A DNA stretch of 64,000 nt from Termitomyces sp. T153 (GCA_018296165.2 JACKQL020000031.1:248001-312000); one strand, 5' to 3'; shown: positions 12,335 through 23,789, counted from the stretch's first letter. Notes: generated by a model from the letters alone, not told the origin. Program-made: numbers and translations.

Positions 12335-13493
12335 TATCCCTCGGCCTCGTCAGTTCTCTTGGCCTCACTCAGTACTTGGCCCGAACAATCAGTATCAAGA
12401 ACGGGTCTATGTACATACGCGAGAAGGCACAAGGCTCTGCGCTCTGCGCTCAGCTTCGTCCTTTCACTTGGCGCGCCGAGTCCGTTTTGTCGTATGTGAT
12501 TCAGATCTCCTCGGGCAGTCACAGTTCCAGTTCCAGTTCCAGCCACAATTCCAGTTCCAGTTCCAGTTTCAGGTCTCTTCCTCTTCCTCTTCCTCTTCCC
12601 ATGATAGTATAGTATAGTACAGTATGCATAACCCTCGTCGTTGAAGTACGATTACGATCACGATCACGATTACGATTACGATTATGAGCACGATCACTTA
12701 CTATTGTGAGTTTCTTGCTCACTACCGCTCACTCCGGCCCCACGGATCTACATAGAATGATATACTACACAATCTACACTACACACCTTCCTCAAGTCGT
12801 TATACCCAATTCCCAATTCTACTTATCTTTATCTTGGCGATCGGAGGAGGGGTGGTATATGCTAGGACTATGAATGAATTCCGAAGTTTGTACTCAATCA
12901 ATTTATTTCTTGAAATGGTTTTCTTTTTATTTTTTCCGAGAATGTCGATCATTGTAAGTTGCGTTGCGTTGCGTTGGGTGTGTCTGGCAATTCGTGATTT
13001 ATATGTACGTTGTACGTTGTAGGCTTGCTGTCAAAGTCGATTCGGACCGATGGTAAATCGGCTTCTTTCTCTGTTCTCTGTTCTCTGTATACATCCATCA
13101 GTGCATCAGTATGGTAAATAACATTGTGATCTCAACTACACAACTACATTCTTGGTCTGGGACCTCTGCGACAGAAGCGCTGAAGCAGGGGGAATGGGAA
13201 TTGGTGTGTCGTGTTTGTTTTTTCAAGTTAAGTATCGTACGGGTCAGGCTATTATTATTATGTATATTTATCGTGATCTATTCCGCTCAATGTGATCGAT
13301 TGATCTTTCTGATCTTTTCACTCCATGCGTCTTGTGGAGCATGTGGGTGCAAGGACCATTGAACATCGGATAAATCCATGTACAACTGCACATACGCTGA
13401 GCGTTGTGCTGCCTACCCCTAACTCAACACAACTCCCTCAGTCGTTGATTTCTTAGCCGAACTCTACGGTCTGATCTAGCATTGTACGGGTCA
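12335..13493 (+). repeat. Tandem duplication, copy A (about 1.16 kb)
   Basis: Copy A starts at atccctcggcctcgtcagtt and ends at attgtacgggtc. The same order of segments recurs in copy B. Segments include the AGTTCC hexamer run, the TTCCTC run, the TATAG run, ACGATTACGATC-type runs, ggcgatcggaggaggggtgg, and the phrase cgaagtttgtactcaatcaa. Identity outside simple repeats looks very high, with small indels. No coding exon is supported in it. Confidence 0.85.
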
Positions 13494-14552
13494 TCCCTCG
13501 GCCTCGTCAGTTCTCTTGGCCTCACTCAGCACTCAGTACTCAGTACTTGGCCCGAACAATCATTCTATGTACATACGTGAGAAGGCCCAAGGCTCTGCGC
13601 TCTGCGCTCGGCTTCGTCCTTTCACTTGGCGCGCCGAGTCCGTTTTGTCGTATGTGATTCAGATCTCCTCGGGCAGTCACAGTTCCAGTTCCAGTTCCAG
13701 CCACAATTCCAGTTCCAGTTCCAGTTCCAGCCACAATTCCAGTTCCAGTTCCAGTTCCAGGTCTCTTCCTCTTCCTCTTCCTCTTCCCATGATAGTATAG
13801 TATAGTATAGTATAGTATACATAACCCTCGTCGTTGAAGTACGATTACGATTACGATCACGATTATGAGGATCACTTACTATTGCGAGTTTCTTGCTCAC
13901 TACCGCTCACTCCGGCCCCACGGATCTAGAATGATACAATCTACACTACACACCTTCCTCGAGTCGTTATACCCAATTCTACTTATCCTTATCTTGGCGA
14001 TCAGAGGAGGGGTGGTATATGCTAGGACTATGAATGAACTCCGAAGTTTGTACTCAATCAATTTATTTCTTGAAATGGTTTTCTTTTTTTTTTCCGAGAA
14101 TGTCGATCATTGTAAGTTGCGTTGCGTTGGGTGTGTCTGGCAATTCGTGATATATATGTACGTTGTACGCTTCATGTCAAAGTCGATTCGGACCGATGGT
14201 AAATCATCAGTGCATCGTGCATCGTGCATCAGTATGGTAAGTGATCGCAACTACACAACTACATTCTTGGTCTGAAACCTCTGCGACAGAAGCGCTGAAG
14301 CAGGGGGGAATGGGAATTGGTGGGTCGTGTTTTGTTTTTTTTTCAAGTAAAGTATCGTGCGGGTTAGGCTATTATTATTATGGTTTATTCCGGTCAGTGT
14401 GATCGATTGATTGATCTTTTCACTCCATGCGCATGTGGTGCAAGGATAATTGAACATCGGATGCATCATGCACAAAATACACATATGCTGACCGTCGTGG
14501 TTGCCTGCCCCTAACTCAACACCAATCCCGTCTGATCTAGCATTGTACGGGT
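13494..14552 (+). repeat. Tandem duplication, copy B (about 1.06 kb)
   Basis: Copy B begins with the same atccctcggcctcg immediately after the last base of copy A and ends at attgtacgggtca. It is shorter than A, mainly by loss of a stretch near 14,180-14,200, and has an expanded AGTTCC array. The direct adjoining of the two copies indicates a local tandem duplication, not dispersed transposition. Confidence 0.85.
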
Positions 14553-15400
14553 CACAGTGCCACTGCTGTGATTACTACCTGTGGACCTGAAGCAAAGTCT
14601 ACTCGACAATCTAGGTACGCATGAAGGACAGTGGACATCGACGCAGTCATGGTTTTTGATGTAACTTGATGGCACATTGCATTGTACCGCAGCTGGCTGG
14701 ATCGAGGGATCAGAAGTCAGAATCAGAAATCAGAATCAGAATATATATCAATGAACGCGGTGTATGTATGAATAATCGATTCAGGGTTGTCGTTGCAGGA
14801 GGTATGTGCATTAAGCCACGAGACGCACACGCAGGCATGAGGAAGTACTTTTGATATTTGATACGTAGGCTGGTTATGTACACACGGCCACGGGTACGGG
14901 TTTTGAGAAGTTGCGATGCGCTTCGTGATTCGGTGATTTTGGGGTGTACGTGCTGAGGGTACGCTTTGGAACTTTTATGTGGTAATGTGGTCAGTTGAAG
15001 GACTAAAGGGCCAAAGGAAGACTTATATTTGATACGGAAGGCTGACATGGGAGACAGGGTGGATTTGAAGCGAGGCGTGAGTTTGTTTGTCATGTCGTCA
15101 TTTGTCACGTTCTGTTGCATGTTGTGGGGACCAAACAGGTACAAAGGGCTGCAGAGGGATTTTTGCCTTTTGTGTCGGACGGATGCGCCACCTGTGCGGG
15201 ATTTACGCCGGGGCCCGATTTGGGAAAAGAGGCCGGCTGGGAGCCAAGGCAGCCAAGGGCCGCGGGCCTGAAAAAGAACCAAACAGAAAACAATAGCGAT
15301 ATATTTTGATAGATGGCAAGTTGCCATGGCCCTGGGGTGCGAACGCAGCTGCTGGCCGCCTATGCTGGTATATAGCCAGCCCGCGGTCTCTGCCTGCTCC
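14553..15400. other. Upstream region of the isolated gene
   Basis: No gene is supported on the plus strand. A long open frame on the opposite strand (14710-15612) is judged a shadow of the GC-rich, codon-biased gene that follows. This stretch probably contains the promoter of that gene. Confidence 0.5.
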
Positions 15401-16072
15401 ATGGCCTCTCTGCGCCCCATTCTCAAGCGCCCAGCCCCGCTCGGCTGTTCCCCCAGCAGCCCCCAGCTCGCCGTGCACTTCCCCCCGTCGCCCTCGCTGA
15501 CCACCCACACCTTTGCCGCGTACTCTGCTGCTGCGTACGACCGCTCGCCCATCCAGGTCTCGCCCAACTCGTGTGCCCTGCCCGAACGCGGCTGCCCGGG
15601 CCGCACATACACCCTCGACGAGTCTGCTTCGCACGAGCCTGCCTCGAGACGCTACCACAGCAGCCGCGGACTCCACCCCCGCGCGCTCAAGCCCCGCCCA
15701 GAGCCCCCCATGCCCTCCCTCATACCCGATCTCTCATCCGAGTCCGACGAGTCCGACGCCTTCTCCAGCCCCTCGTGCTGCCCCGTCCTCCACCTCTACC
15801 CAGTCAGCCCCACCGCCCTCTCCTTCCTCCCCCATCCCCCCTCGCCCCCCTCGTCCCGCTCCACCTTTGACGATGACGACGACGACGAGCACCCAGTACC
15901 CAAGCCCAGACGCCGCAGAGAACGAAAGCACGATCCCTCCCGCACTCCTGACCGGATACCAGACGCCCCAGATTGCCCCATCCTCCGCACACCGACGAAA
16001 AAACGCGTCACCCGCGCCCTCCAGCTCTCGTCCTTCCCCATCGACGACGACGGCTGTCTTGGCGGTTTCTAG
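15401..16072 (+). CDS. Conserved basidiomycete protein of unknown function, C-terminal DGCLGGF
   Basis: A single-exon frame of 223 residues starts MASLRPILKRP. I recall the same skeleton in other agaricomycetes: an N-terminal PILKR, the block YDRSPIQVSPNSCALPERG, an acidic patch SSESDESD, LSFLPHPPSP, a basic stretch (KPRRRRERK), and a terminal DGCLGGF. No catalytic domain, signal peptide or membrane segment is visible; the composition (Pro, Ser, acidic and basic patches) suggests a disordered, possibly nuclear protein. The start at 15401 is preferred over the upstream ATG at 15326 because PILKR opens the conserved part. It is strongly GC-rich compared with its flanks and stands alone between two non-coding stretches of over 3 kb. 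Function is not known. Confidence 0.8.
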   Translation: MASLRPILKRPAPLGCSPSSPQLAVHFPPSPSLTTHTFAAYSAAAYDRSPIQVSPNSCALPERGCPGRTYTLDESASHEPASRRYHSSRGLHPRALKPRPEPPMPSLIPDLSSESDESDAFSSPSCCPVLHLYPVSPTALSFLPHPPSPPSSRSTFDDDDDDEHPVPKPRRRRERKHDPSRTPDRIPDAPDCPILRTPTKKRVTRALQLSSFPIDDDGCLGGF

Positions 16073-19000
16073 TCACGCGTCTTTATACCCACACATCCAC
16101 AGTCTATTGACCCTCAGTTGTACAACACCACCCCCCACGTAGATTTGTTGTCTTTGTCTACTTTGATCGCCGGGTTATTTAATAATTTTTTTTTCGCTTG
16201 AGCGTCATGCGCAAGATCTTACGTACGCTCAACGAGAATCATCCGGAGCGCTGCCTTCTTATCATCATCCCGTGCATCTCAGAAGCTTAAGCTTGAGCAT
16301 GACCACGCGTTCCATTCCCATAGATTGCGCGCCGCTCGGCCAGATTTACTGTAATAATACATATGGTAATTACATTCCAAGATCATTGTGCTTTGTGCTT
16401 TGCTATCGGCATACAAGCCCCTATCATGACGGCCCTCGTCTCTATCCGCGTGCTGTGCTGGGATATATTCGGAATGCTACTGTAGCACAGAGATATATAT
16501 ATGTGTGTAATTGGCTTTAGGACAGCCGGCGACGATGTCAGCGGAACGCGGGTGGGGCTTTTTTCGCTTTTCGCTTTTTGTTCGGAGTTGTGGAGTTGGA
16601 GTTGGGTCGAAGTTTTTTTTTGTGATGTGATGTGGGGTAGAGCATGCAGATGCCCTCTCTCAGATCGTACTGATACACCATCTCACTTCGCACGAAGCGC
16701 CTTAGAATGTACCTCGGCGTGGTCCCTGCCCAAGTTTACCCGTACCGTACGCCTCGTCCGGAACACCGGCGCGCAGTGTGATTTTCTTGTTCCTTGTTCC
16801 ACGGACGTGACCACGGACCATGGCATGGCATGGCATGAACAAGTGAAGCATACTATCGTGATCTTCTTACTTGGATCTTGGCAAGGATTCTGGGGTTTCT
16901 ACATATGTATGTATGTATGGATGGATGGAGATCTCGGTGTCAGATTTTTGCCGGGTATCGAGACTCAGACTGAGATGGAGAGCGAAACTTGTTGAGACTG
17001 GGATGGAGATGGAGATGGATCACGGGTTGGGGGATGTTGGGGTTGGGAGTTGGGGGGGGTGTGTCGGGATGTTGGAGGCGTTAGTACACAGCCAGGGGTA
17101 TACATCATACATACATATTCCGCGCCCTGCGCTGCCGGTGGCAAAATTTCGGTTTCAGTTTTCAGTTTCGGTTTCGGGCTGTAGCGCACGCCACGCATCA
17201 TTAGACGGTACAGCTACCTCGTACAGCATCGGTCTCGGTGGGTAGGTATCTGATATCTTATTTGATATTGAATATTGAATATTAAATATTGAGGAGGTAT
17301 CCAGTACACATAATGTAACTACACACTGTGCGTCATTATGTATGTATGTATGTATGTATGGAGGGGGTTTTCTGAGTTCTTCGTAGAACTGTAGGTATCA
17401 GGATTGGGGATACTTAGGCTTAGGCTTAGGGAGAGGGAGAGGGAGAGGGAGAGGGAATCGTTGGTACGTACGTACATAGCACTTTTTTTTTACAAGGTTT
17501 GATGGGAAGGAGGATCTTTGTTTTTTTTTCGTTTTTGGTTTTTGGTTTTGGAGAGGGAATATTCATGGGGTCTGTATGTATGGTCTGTATGTATGTGCCC
17601 GTAAGACACGGCTGAGGCCGAGGCCTCGTTTCTTCTTCCTTCCATCCATCCATCCGACAGACCGACCGACTCTGACCGACCGACTCCGACCACCCGTGTC
17701 TGATGTCTGATGTGGCAGTGAGAATGTCCCGGGCCGCCTCATACAAGGTTGAACAATGTTCCAGCGATGCGGACTGAAGGGCTTTCGTACGGGCCACGTT
17801 GGAGCCAGTCTGTCACGCTCCCCGCTGACGTCGGACTGGATACTCGGATGTCTCGAGGTACTGACTATCCTTATCCTATCCGCCAGGTGCGTGCGTGCGT
17901 TCTGTATTATGTATATTTACGACCTTGACTTGCTCCTCAGCGTTAGTAGAGGGTTTGTTTAGCGACTTGGAGGTTGGACTTGACGTCAGTTTCTCACTTA
18001 TGTACTACTACATTCATCAGCGCACAGCTTCGGGGCGCCGTAATATTAATAATGGGTATTGTATATTGTATATTGTATACTTCGGAGTGTCGGAAACTCA
18101 TGATTCATGTTAGACTACTCTACTATGTATGAGAGGTGATACGGTTCTGCTAGTGTGCCGTCGTCACCTAACAGTGACAGACTCCAAAGATTATAAACCG
18201 GGACGCGGTAGATACCTCCTGATTCGCTTCGAGTTGCTTCCAAGTACGATCCTCTCAGAATTGGAATTGTCGTTTATCGTAGACCGCGTTTCCAGAGTTT
18301 CTCCTACCCCGCCCCCCTGACACGGGGGTTCTACGTCGAATGTGCCGTTGTGCATGCAGGGTGGGTCATGGTGTTTATTTTTATCTTTTCGGGTTCCTTA
18401 GGAGCGATTAATCGTGGCGGCCCTGTATATTGAGGGCCGTTGCAGGGAGCAAGATGTGGATGGAATACATTGGATATTCTGATTTTGGAGGTTAGGTGAG
18501 AGAACTTGAAGTCTAGGCCTGTTGCTCAGGGTGTGACGGACGATCTGCGAGATAGACGTAACCTATATGTTTCGTGCTGCGCCCCCTCCCTCCTTCCGAG
18601 TCGATGAAAAACTTTACTTTGAAGCTTGGAATGAGAGATCGGAGTCAGCGCTTTAGGCTACGATAGTCACGATTTCACATTCATTGTGCATACGATCTGA
18701 TTTTTGCCAGGTCATAATTTCACAACTCACATACAGACAATTTCCATCAGATCATGGGATCAGCCATACAAGGATAAGTCGCGATTCGACATACACTCAC
18801 ATACAAACTAAGTTTCATCGGATCTTGTCGAGGCCCTGGTATCTACGATGATTGCGCCGCCTGTGCGGCACTACGCCTGTGTGTTATTTTTAGTCTTTGA
18901 GCGTGCCTTGGAGCTTTTTAGTGAGATTTGAAATGACCTTTGCCACAAGTGTAGAGCTGCGGCGCACCACGCTTTCAGACCTACTTGGGGCTATCTATCA

Positions 19001-19778
19001 TCATCATTCATGACGAGATGAGAGATGATGTCGTGTTGGTGACGTCGGGCGGGGTACTTTTGATAGGATCGGTCCCTTCCCTTCGTGGTGTGTGTACGTT
19101 CTTGTATGTACATTTCTGCGGTTTGGCTCTTTGGGAGATCATATGGTTAGGATCACGTTCATAGGAGGACGTAGCTTGCGGCGAACGATAACCGTTGCCC
19201 CATGTGTTGTTTATGTAGAGAGGGTCAGATGATCCTTTGTTGTTAAAGTGATCGAAGTTATGAAGATTGTGCATGTTGAGGAAGGTCACATACACGCGAG
19301 GTCGAAAGGAATGCTTGGATTTTAAAGTTACCTTCCTCCTGATCGAGGGTCATATAGTCGTTGTATGACCGACGCGACGCGATGCACCTTCAGTCCAGTC
19401 CAGAGTCTCGAATGCTGCAGACTGCTTTCATTTCGTTTGTAATCTTTTCATTTCTCGTCACCGGTTCATTTCTCGTCGCCCTGTGGGTCAGTGAAATGAT
19501 ACAAAGTGATTCCTATCGATATAGTAAGATATCGAGATATACGGAAAATGATTGACGATTGCCGGTAGAATCACTCATTGGGAACCTTCGGGAGGAGTCG
19601 GGGCGTAGCCGTCGTAAATCACGGCCGAAAACCCGAAATCCGTCGCTGTGATTTCGCGAGGTCGCGTCGAATCACGTGGAACGGATCGGGTATACTTTGG
19701 AAACAAAGACTTCTCGCATTTCTCCTCATTCCTCGACACATCTACCCCCCATCGTAACAATCACCTTTCGACGTCAAA
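16073..19778. other. Long non-coding stretch with microsatellites and G-runs
   Basis: About 3.7 kb without a supportable gene. Visible items are TATG and GGAT microsatellites (16,903-16,930; 17,337-17,360), a G-rich run (17,024-17,059), a GGGAGA array (17,429-17,457), and a direct repeat of about 40 bp around cacatacagacaatttccat / cacatacaaactaagtttca (18,727 and 18,790). The last few hundred bases must hold the malate dehydrogenase promoter. Confidence 0.6.
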
Positions 19779-21272
19779 ATGGTTAAAGCTGTTGTCCTCG
19801 GCGCTGCTGGTGAGTGCGATGATCGTAGATCGCGATAATCTGAAATTTTGAGCTGATCGCGGGCACAAGGCGGTATCGGCCAACCTCTCTCGCTTCTGTT
19901 GAAGTCCAACCCGCTCGTTACTGAGGTGAACTGGTATTATATGTGATATGAGGATCTGGTTGAGTAGATGGATTTTGCATTGTAGCTCGGATTGTTCGAT
20001 ATCGTCAACACCCCCGGTGTTGCCGCCGATCTCTCCCATATCTCCACACCCTCGAAGGTGCAGGGATTCCTTAAGCCTGATGATGGCCTCAAGAAGGCTC
20101 TCACCGGTGCAGATATCGTTGTGATCCCCGCTGGTGTTCCCAGGAAGCCTGGTGTATGTACTCCGTAGCGCGTCGCTTATCTTCTGACTCTCATCTTTTT
20201 TTTTATAGATGACAAGGTGAGATAGAATTTTAGGGTAGCATTTTTCGTTTGAATGATTCTGGTCATTGTGTAGAGATGATCTCTTCAAGATCAACGGTGG
20301 AATTGTGAAGGAGTTGGCAACCGGCGTGGCCACTGTCGCGCCCAAAGCTTTCGTCCTGGTTATCTCCAACCCTGTCAACTCCACTGTCCCTATCGTCGCT
20401 GACGTCTTCAAAAAGCACGGTGTCTATGACCCCAAGCGGTAAGCTTCAAAAATCGATCTTCCTTCCATCGCTTTATGGCGGTATCTAGCCTCTTCGGTGT
20501 TACTACCCTGGACGTCGTCCGTGCTTCGACTTTCGTTTCTGAGATCCTTGGCGATCTGTCCTTGGCGCCCGCCGTCACTGTTCCCGTTGTCGGTGGCCAC
20601 AGTGGCGTTACAGTACGTGCTTCCGCGAACGATCTCATATGTAATTGGCACTGACTTGCTTGGCAACAGATTGTTCCTCTCCTCTCTCAGTCCTCACACC
20701 CTCTCCCCGCGGATCTCTCGGCCGAGAAATACGAGGCCTTGGTGAAACGCATCCAATTCGGTGGTGACGAAGTTGTCAAGGCCAAGGATGGCGCCGGATC
20801 GGCGACATTGTCCATGGCCTACGCCGGTGCTGAGTTTGCTGCAAAGGTCATTCGTGCGCTCAAGGGTGAGAAGGGCCTTACTGCCCCCTCATACGTTTCC
20901 CTCTCTGCGGATCCCGTTGGTGGAGCTGCTGTCGCCAAGGAACTCGGACAAGAGCTTGAGTTCTTCTCATCCACGATTGAGCTTGGTGTACGTCTGAGTA
21001 TATTGTCTTCCATGAGCGGTTTAAACTGATTGAAACTCTGCAATTTCGTATAGTCTGAGGGTGTCGTCAAAATTTCTCCCCTTGGTAAGATCACGGAGAA
21101 GGAGCAAGCTCTTGTTAAGGCTGCAATTCCCGAGTTGGTGACTAACATCAAGACCGTGCGTGTCTCGACCTGTTCACCATTGGATTGATGATAGCTAACC
21201 TCTGTCCAGGGAACTACTTTTGTCGCAGAAGCCTACAAGAAGGAGGCTGAAGAGGGCCCATCTAGACTGTAA
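19779..21272 (+). CDS. NAD-dependent malate dehydrogenase, predicted peroxisomal
   Basis: Nine exons (19779-19809, 19870-19925, 19986-20153, 20209-20216, 20274-20438, 20489-20612, 20670-20987, 21054-21155, 21210-21272) give 344 residues. The Rossmann start [17 protein letters not shown], the substrate arginines in VPRKPGMTRDD, the region [10 protein letters not shown] and the catalytic histidine in [12 protein letters not shown] are all present. It catalyses malate/oxaloacetate interconversion with NAD. Exon 4 is only 8 nt long and encodes part of the mobile loop GMTR; skipping it would break the frame. The protein has no mitochondrial presequence and ends GPSRL, where SRL is an accepted peroxisomal targeting type 1 tripeptide. 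That suggests a role in the peroxisomal glyoxylate or redox shuttle; the cytosol remains possible. Confidence 0.95.
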
Positions 21273-21777
21273 AATACTTAACGGGTCGAGTGAGATCTCA
21301 CGTGTGATAGAAAGGAAAACCCTGTATCAATATGAATGAAACTGCTTGGTCCATTTCGCCTTATCTGAGATCTGGAAAGGATCGGGAGAAGCTGCACACG
21401 TGCGGGTCAGCTGATGAGTAAGGTGGCGTGGGAATGTGTGTTGGTGATTTGCAGGTCACAGGGCTTGTGGTCACGACTGTCGTGACTTTCACGTTCTCCC
21501 ATCCCCCCTGCCTTTCCCTCCAGGAGTTCAGACCTTCTCAACTCGTCCTCATCGTACTCAACGTCGACGAGCACAGTTAGTTCGACTAGAGCGCAATTTC
21601 TGGTTTCGCCCTGCTAATTATCCAGTAATAGTTTGGCGATCCAAATTTCTTGACCCACCTCTTGCCGCATTAGCCATAGTATACAGGCTTATCCTGTGTA
21701 CGTTTGTTCGTACTCCTAGTATATCTCTTGAATTTGATGATTGCCTATATCTACAGGAAAGCTGCAGTTGAAAAACA
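21273..21777 (+). promoter_or_regulatory. Promoter region of the bHLH gene with E-boxes
   Basis: Two palindromic CACGTG E-boxes lie here (21299-21304, in the 3' flank of the MDH gene, and 21397-21402). An inverted repeat of GTCACGAC and GTCGTGAC with a one-base spacer (21470-21486) is also present. A third CACGTG sits in intron 1 of the downstream gene. The gene product has the basic-region residues expected to bind CACGTG, so autoregulation is plausible, though this is an inference. Confidence 0.5.
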
Positions 21778-23126
21778 ATGGCACCTCCCACTGCTGCTAC
21801 CCATGACCCAGCCTTGTCTCACAACCCTGCTGCTGCTGTCCCTCAACAGCCGCCACAGCAACAGCCAGGCATTCAGATGTTGCCTGCTGATCTCAGTAGC
21901 CTCCAAGGTATCGGTTCCGAGCAGCTTATGACGATCTTGAGGAACCTTCCCGGTGTTCTGGGCAAGGTATGATACATTTATCTGCTTCTTTTATTTGTTT
22001 CGCCCCTTCTGTGCTCGGCCGTCTTCTGCGCCACGATCTGTCTTGCGCGGATTCGACGATCGTTAATTATACCACACGTGACTGTCGCGAGACACGGTGC
22101 ACGAGCAGAGCACGAGTATCTCGCCAACAGTCACGCGGAGGAAGGGTCACTCTTTTTTTCGATTCGTCTGTCATTCATTCTATCATACTGACGATTGATT
22201 ATCGCAGTTCAACGAAGGCAAAGAGGATGCCGCACAAACCCTCTCTAATCTCTCTGCCCAGCAGCCCCCTTTTCCACCAGGCGCCTTTCCGCCGCCCCAC
22301 CCTGCTGGTGGCCTCCCAGGTATCAATGACCCCGGCCCCTCTTCCCACCCCCGTGGTCCACCCAATTTGGGCCAGCTCTCAGCGGTAGCGCTGTCTACTT
22401 CACCCGCCGCTGCAGCTCCCCCGCCACCTCAGATTCCTGGGCAACCAGATGCCAGCGAGGAAGAACGTCGTGCAGCGGCGGCGGCAGCAGCAGTAGCGCA
22501 GGTTACCGGAACTCCTGAACTTAAAGCATCAGCATCAGCTCCTACAAGCACAAGAGGACGAGGTGGACGAAGTGCGACGATGGGCAGCGACGAGTGGACT
22601 CGACAACGAAAGGACAATCATGTAAGTATTATTACTCAATATCCTCTATATTGATGTCTCATCTTGCGTTCAGAAAGAAGTTGAGCGCCGACGCCGTGGA
22701 AATATCAACGAAGGCATCAACGAGCTTGGTCGTATTGTGCCGAACGGGTCAGGCGAAAAAGCGAAAGGTGCTATCCTTTCCCGTGCCGTTCAATATATCC
22801 ACCATCTCAAAGAAAACGAGGCGCGGAATATCGAAAAGTGGACGCTGGAGAAGCTACTCATGGACCAGGCGATGGGTGATTTGCAGACTCAACTCGAGGA
22901 GATGAAGAAGATGTGGGAAGCGGAGCGTGAAGGGCGGGGGAGGGCCGAAGCCGAGCTCGAGGCCCTTCGGAGTGCCATGGCTGCTGTCAGCTCAGCATCG
23001 GCATCGGGCTTAACGCCACAATCTGCACAGGTTCAGCCAGTGCATGCCCGACCCGAGAGTGGGTCGTTGAAACGTGATGCTGGCGAGGAGGCGGATAAGG
23101 ATGGCAAGAAGCAAAGAGTCGAGTAA
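21778..23126 (+). CDS. bHLH transcription factor, class B (CACGTG-binding) type
   Basis: Three exons (21778-21966, 22208-22621, 22674-23126) give 351 residues. The N-terminal half is Pro/Gln/Ala rich and probably disordered. The basic region HKEVERRRRGNINEGI shows His, Glu and Arg at the 5-9-13 positions that define CACGTG-binding bHLH proteins (Cbf1, USF, Max). Helix 1 runs INELGRIVP, the loop is short, and helix 2 is AKGAILSRAVQYIHHLKE. It continues into a leucine-zipper-like coiled coil (LEKLLMDQAMGDLQTQLEEM) and a Ser/Ala tail ending GKKQRVE. It should act as a nuclear dimer. Cbf1-type roles in sulfur or methionine genes are known in yeasts but are not shown here. Intron 1 is unusually long (241 bp) and contains a CACGTG at 22075-22080. 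Confidence 0.9.
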
Positions 23127-23789
23127 GCACCTGCTCCGAACGTTTTATTGTTGTCTTTTGTTAGTCCTATTGTCTTTCTTGCTTTACTCTTCGTGTACAA
23201 TAAACTGTCACCTCGACTGGCAGTTATTTATTAGATGTTTTAACTGTGGCGTATTTCTACATCCGAACTTCTTGTATGTTCTCGACTTCTGTATACGAAT
23301 TAATGATCACAGTGTTTTTCCGGAAATCCACCAAATACGCTCTCAATGCCTAACAGTGCCTAACTGGGAATGAAACTTCCTCCAATGGTTATGCTCACCC
23401 TTCAACCACCCAAAGGCCTGACGTGGTTCGTTCTTTTCTTAACCCATCACCTCTATATACCGGAGATTAATCTGAAATGTGGGATTCGCATCATAGTACA
23501 ATCGTAAATGATGAAAATCATTGAGTATGTGCAGGTAATTTTCAATCTTGAGAATGATATTATGTAGTACCAGAGATACAACACTGTAACTTCTAGAAAT
23601 CCTGCCACCTCTGGGTACTAACCAATGAGACTCTAGAATGCGGAATAAGCATGATACGAAGATGTGAGTAAGTCATTGAATATGCGTAAAATTTTTTTAG
23701 GGGCATTAGCATAAAAGATATAATTTATACCATAGCTTCTAGATATTTTGAAAGTGATCATCTAGATTTTTGTGTGCCCTGTGTTTTTA
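23127..23789. other. Convergent intergenic region with a degenerate direct repeat
   Basis: No gene is seen. Two loosely similar stretches of about 130-170 bp start near 23,485 and 23,640. Both contain cattga(g/a)tatg followed about 100 bases later by cttctaga. It holds the 3' ends of the bHLH gene and the permease. Confidence 0.4.

Noticed and set aside
12376..13875. Ser-rich and Gly/Thr-rich open frames on both strands (runs of S, or repeated TGTGTG)
   Set aside because: They are translations of the AGTTCC and TTCCTC simple-repeat arrays, open on both strands at once, with no conserved sequence outside the repeat.
14710..15612. 300-codon open frame on the minus strand
   Set aside because: It overlaps the GC-rich conserved gene at 15,401 in antisense and resembles no family; long antisense frames are expected opposite GC3-rich coding sequence.
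17426..17797. 123-codon minus-strand frame
   Set aside because: Its ends fall in the GGGAGA and GGAT simple repeats; composition is repeat-driven.
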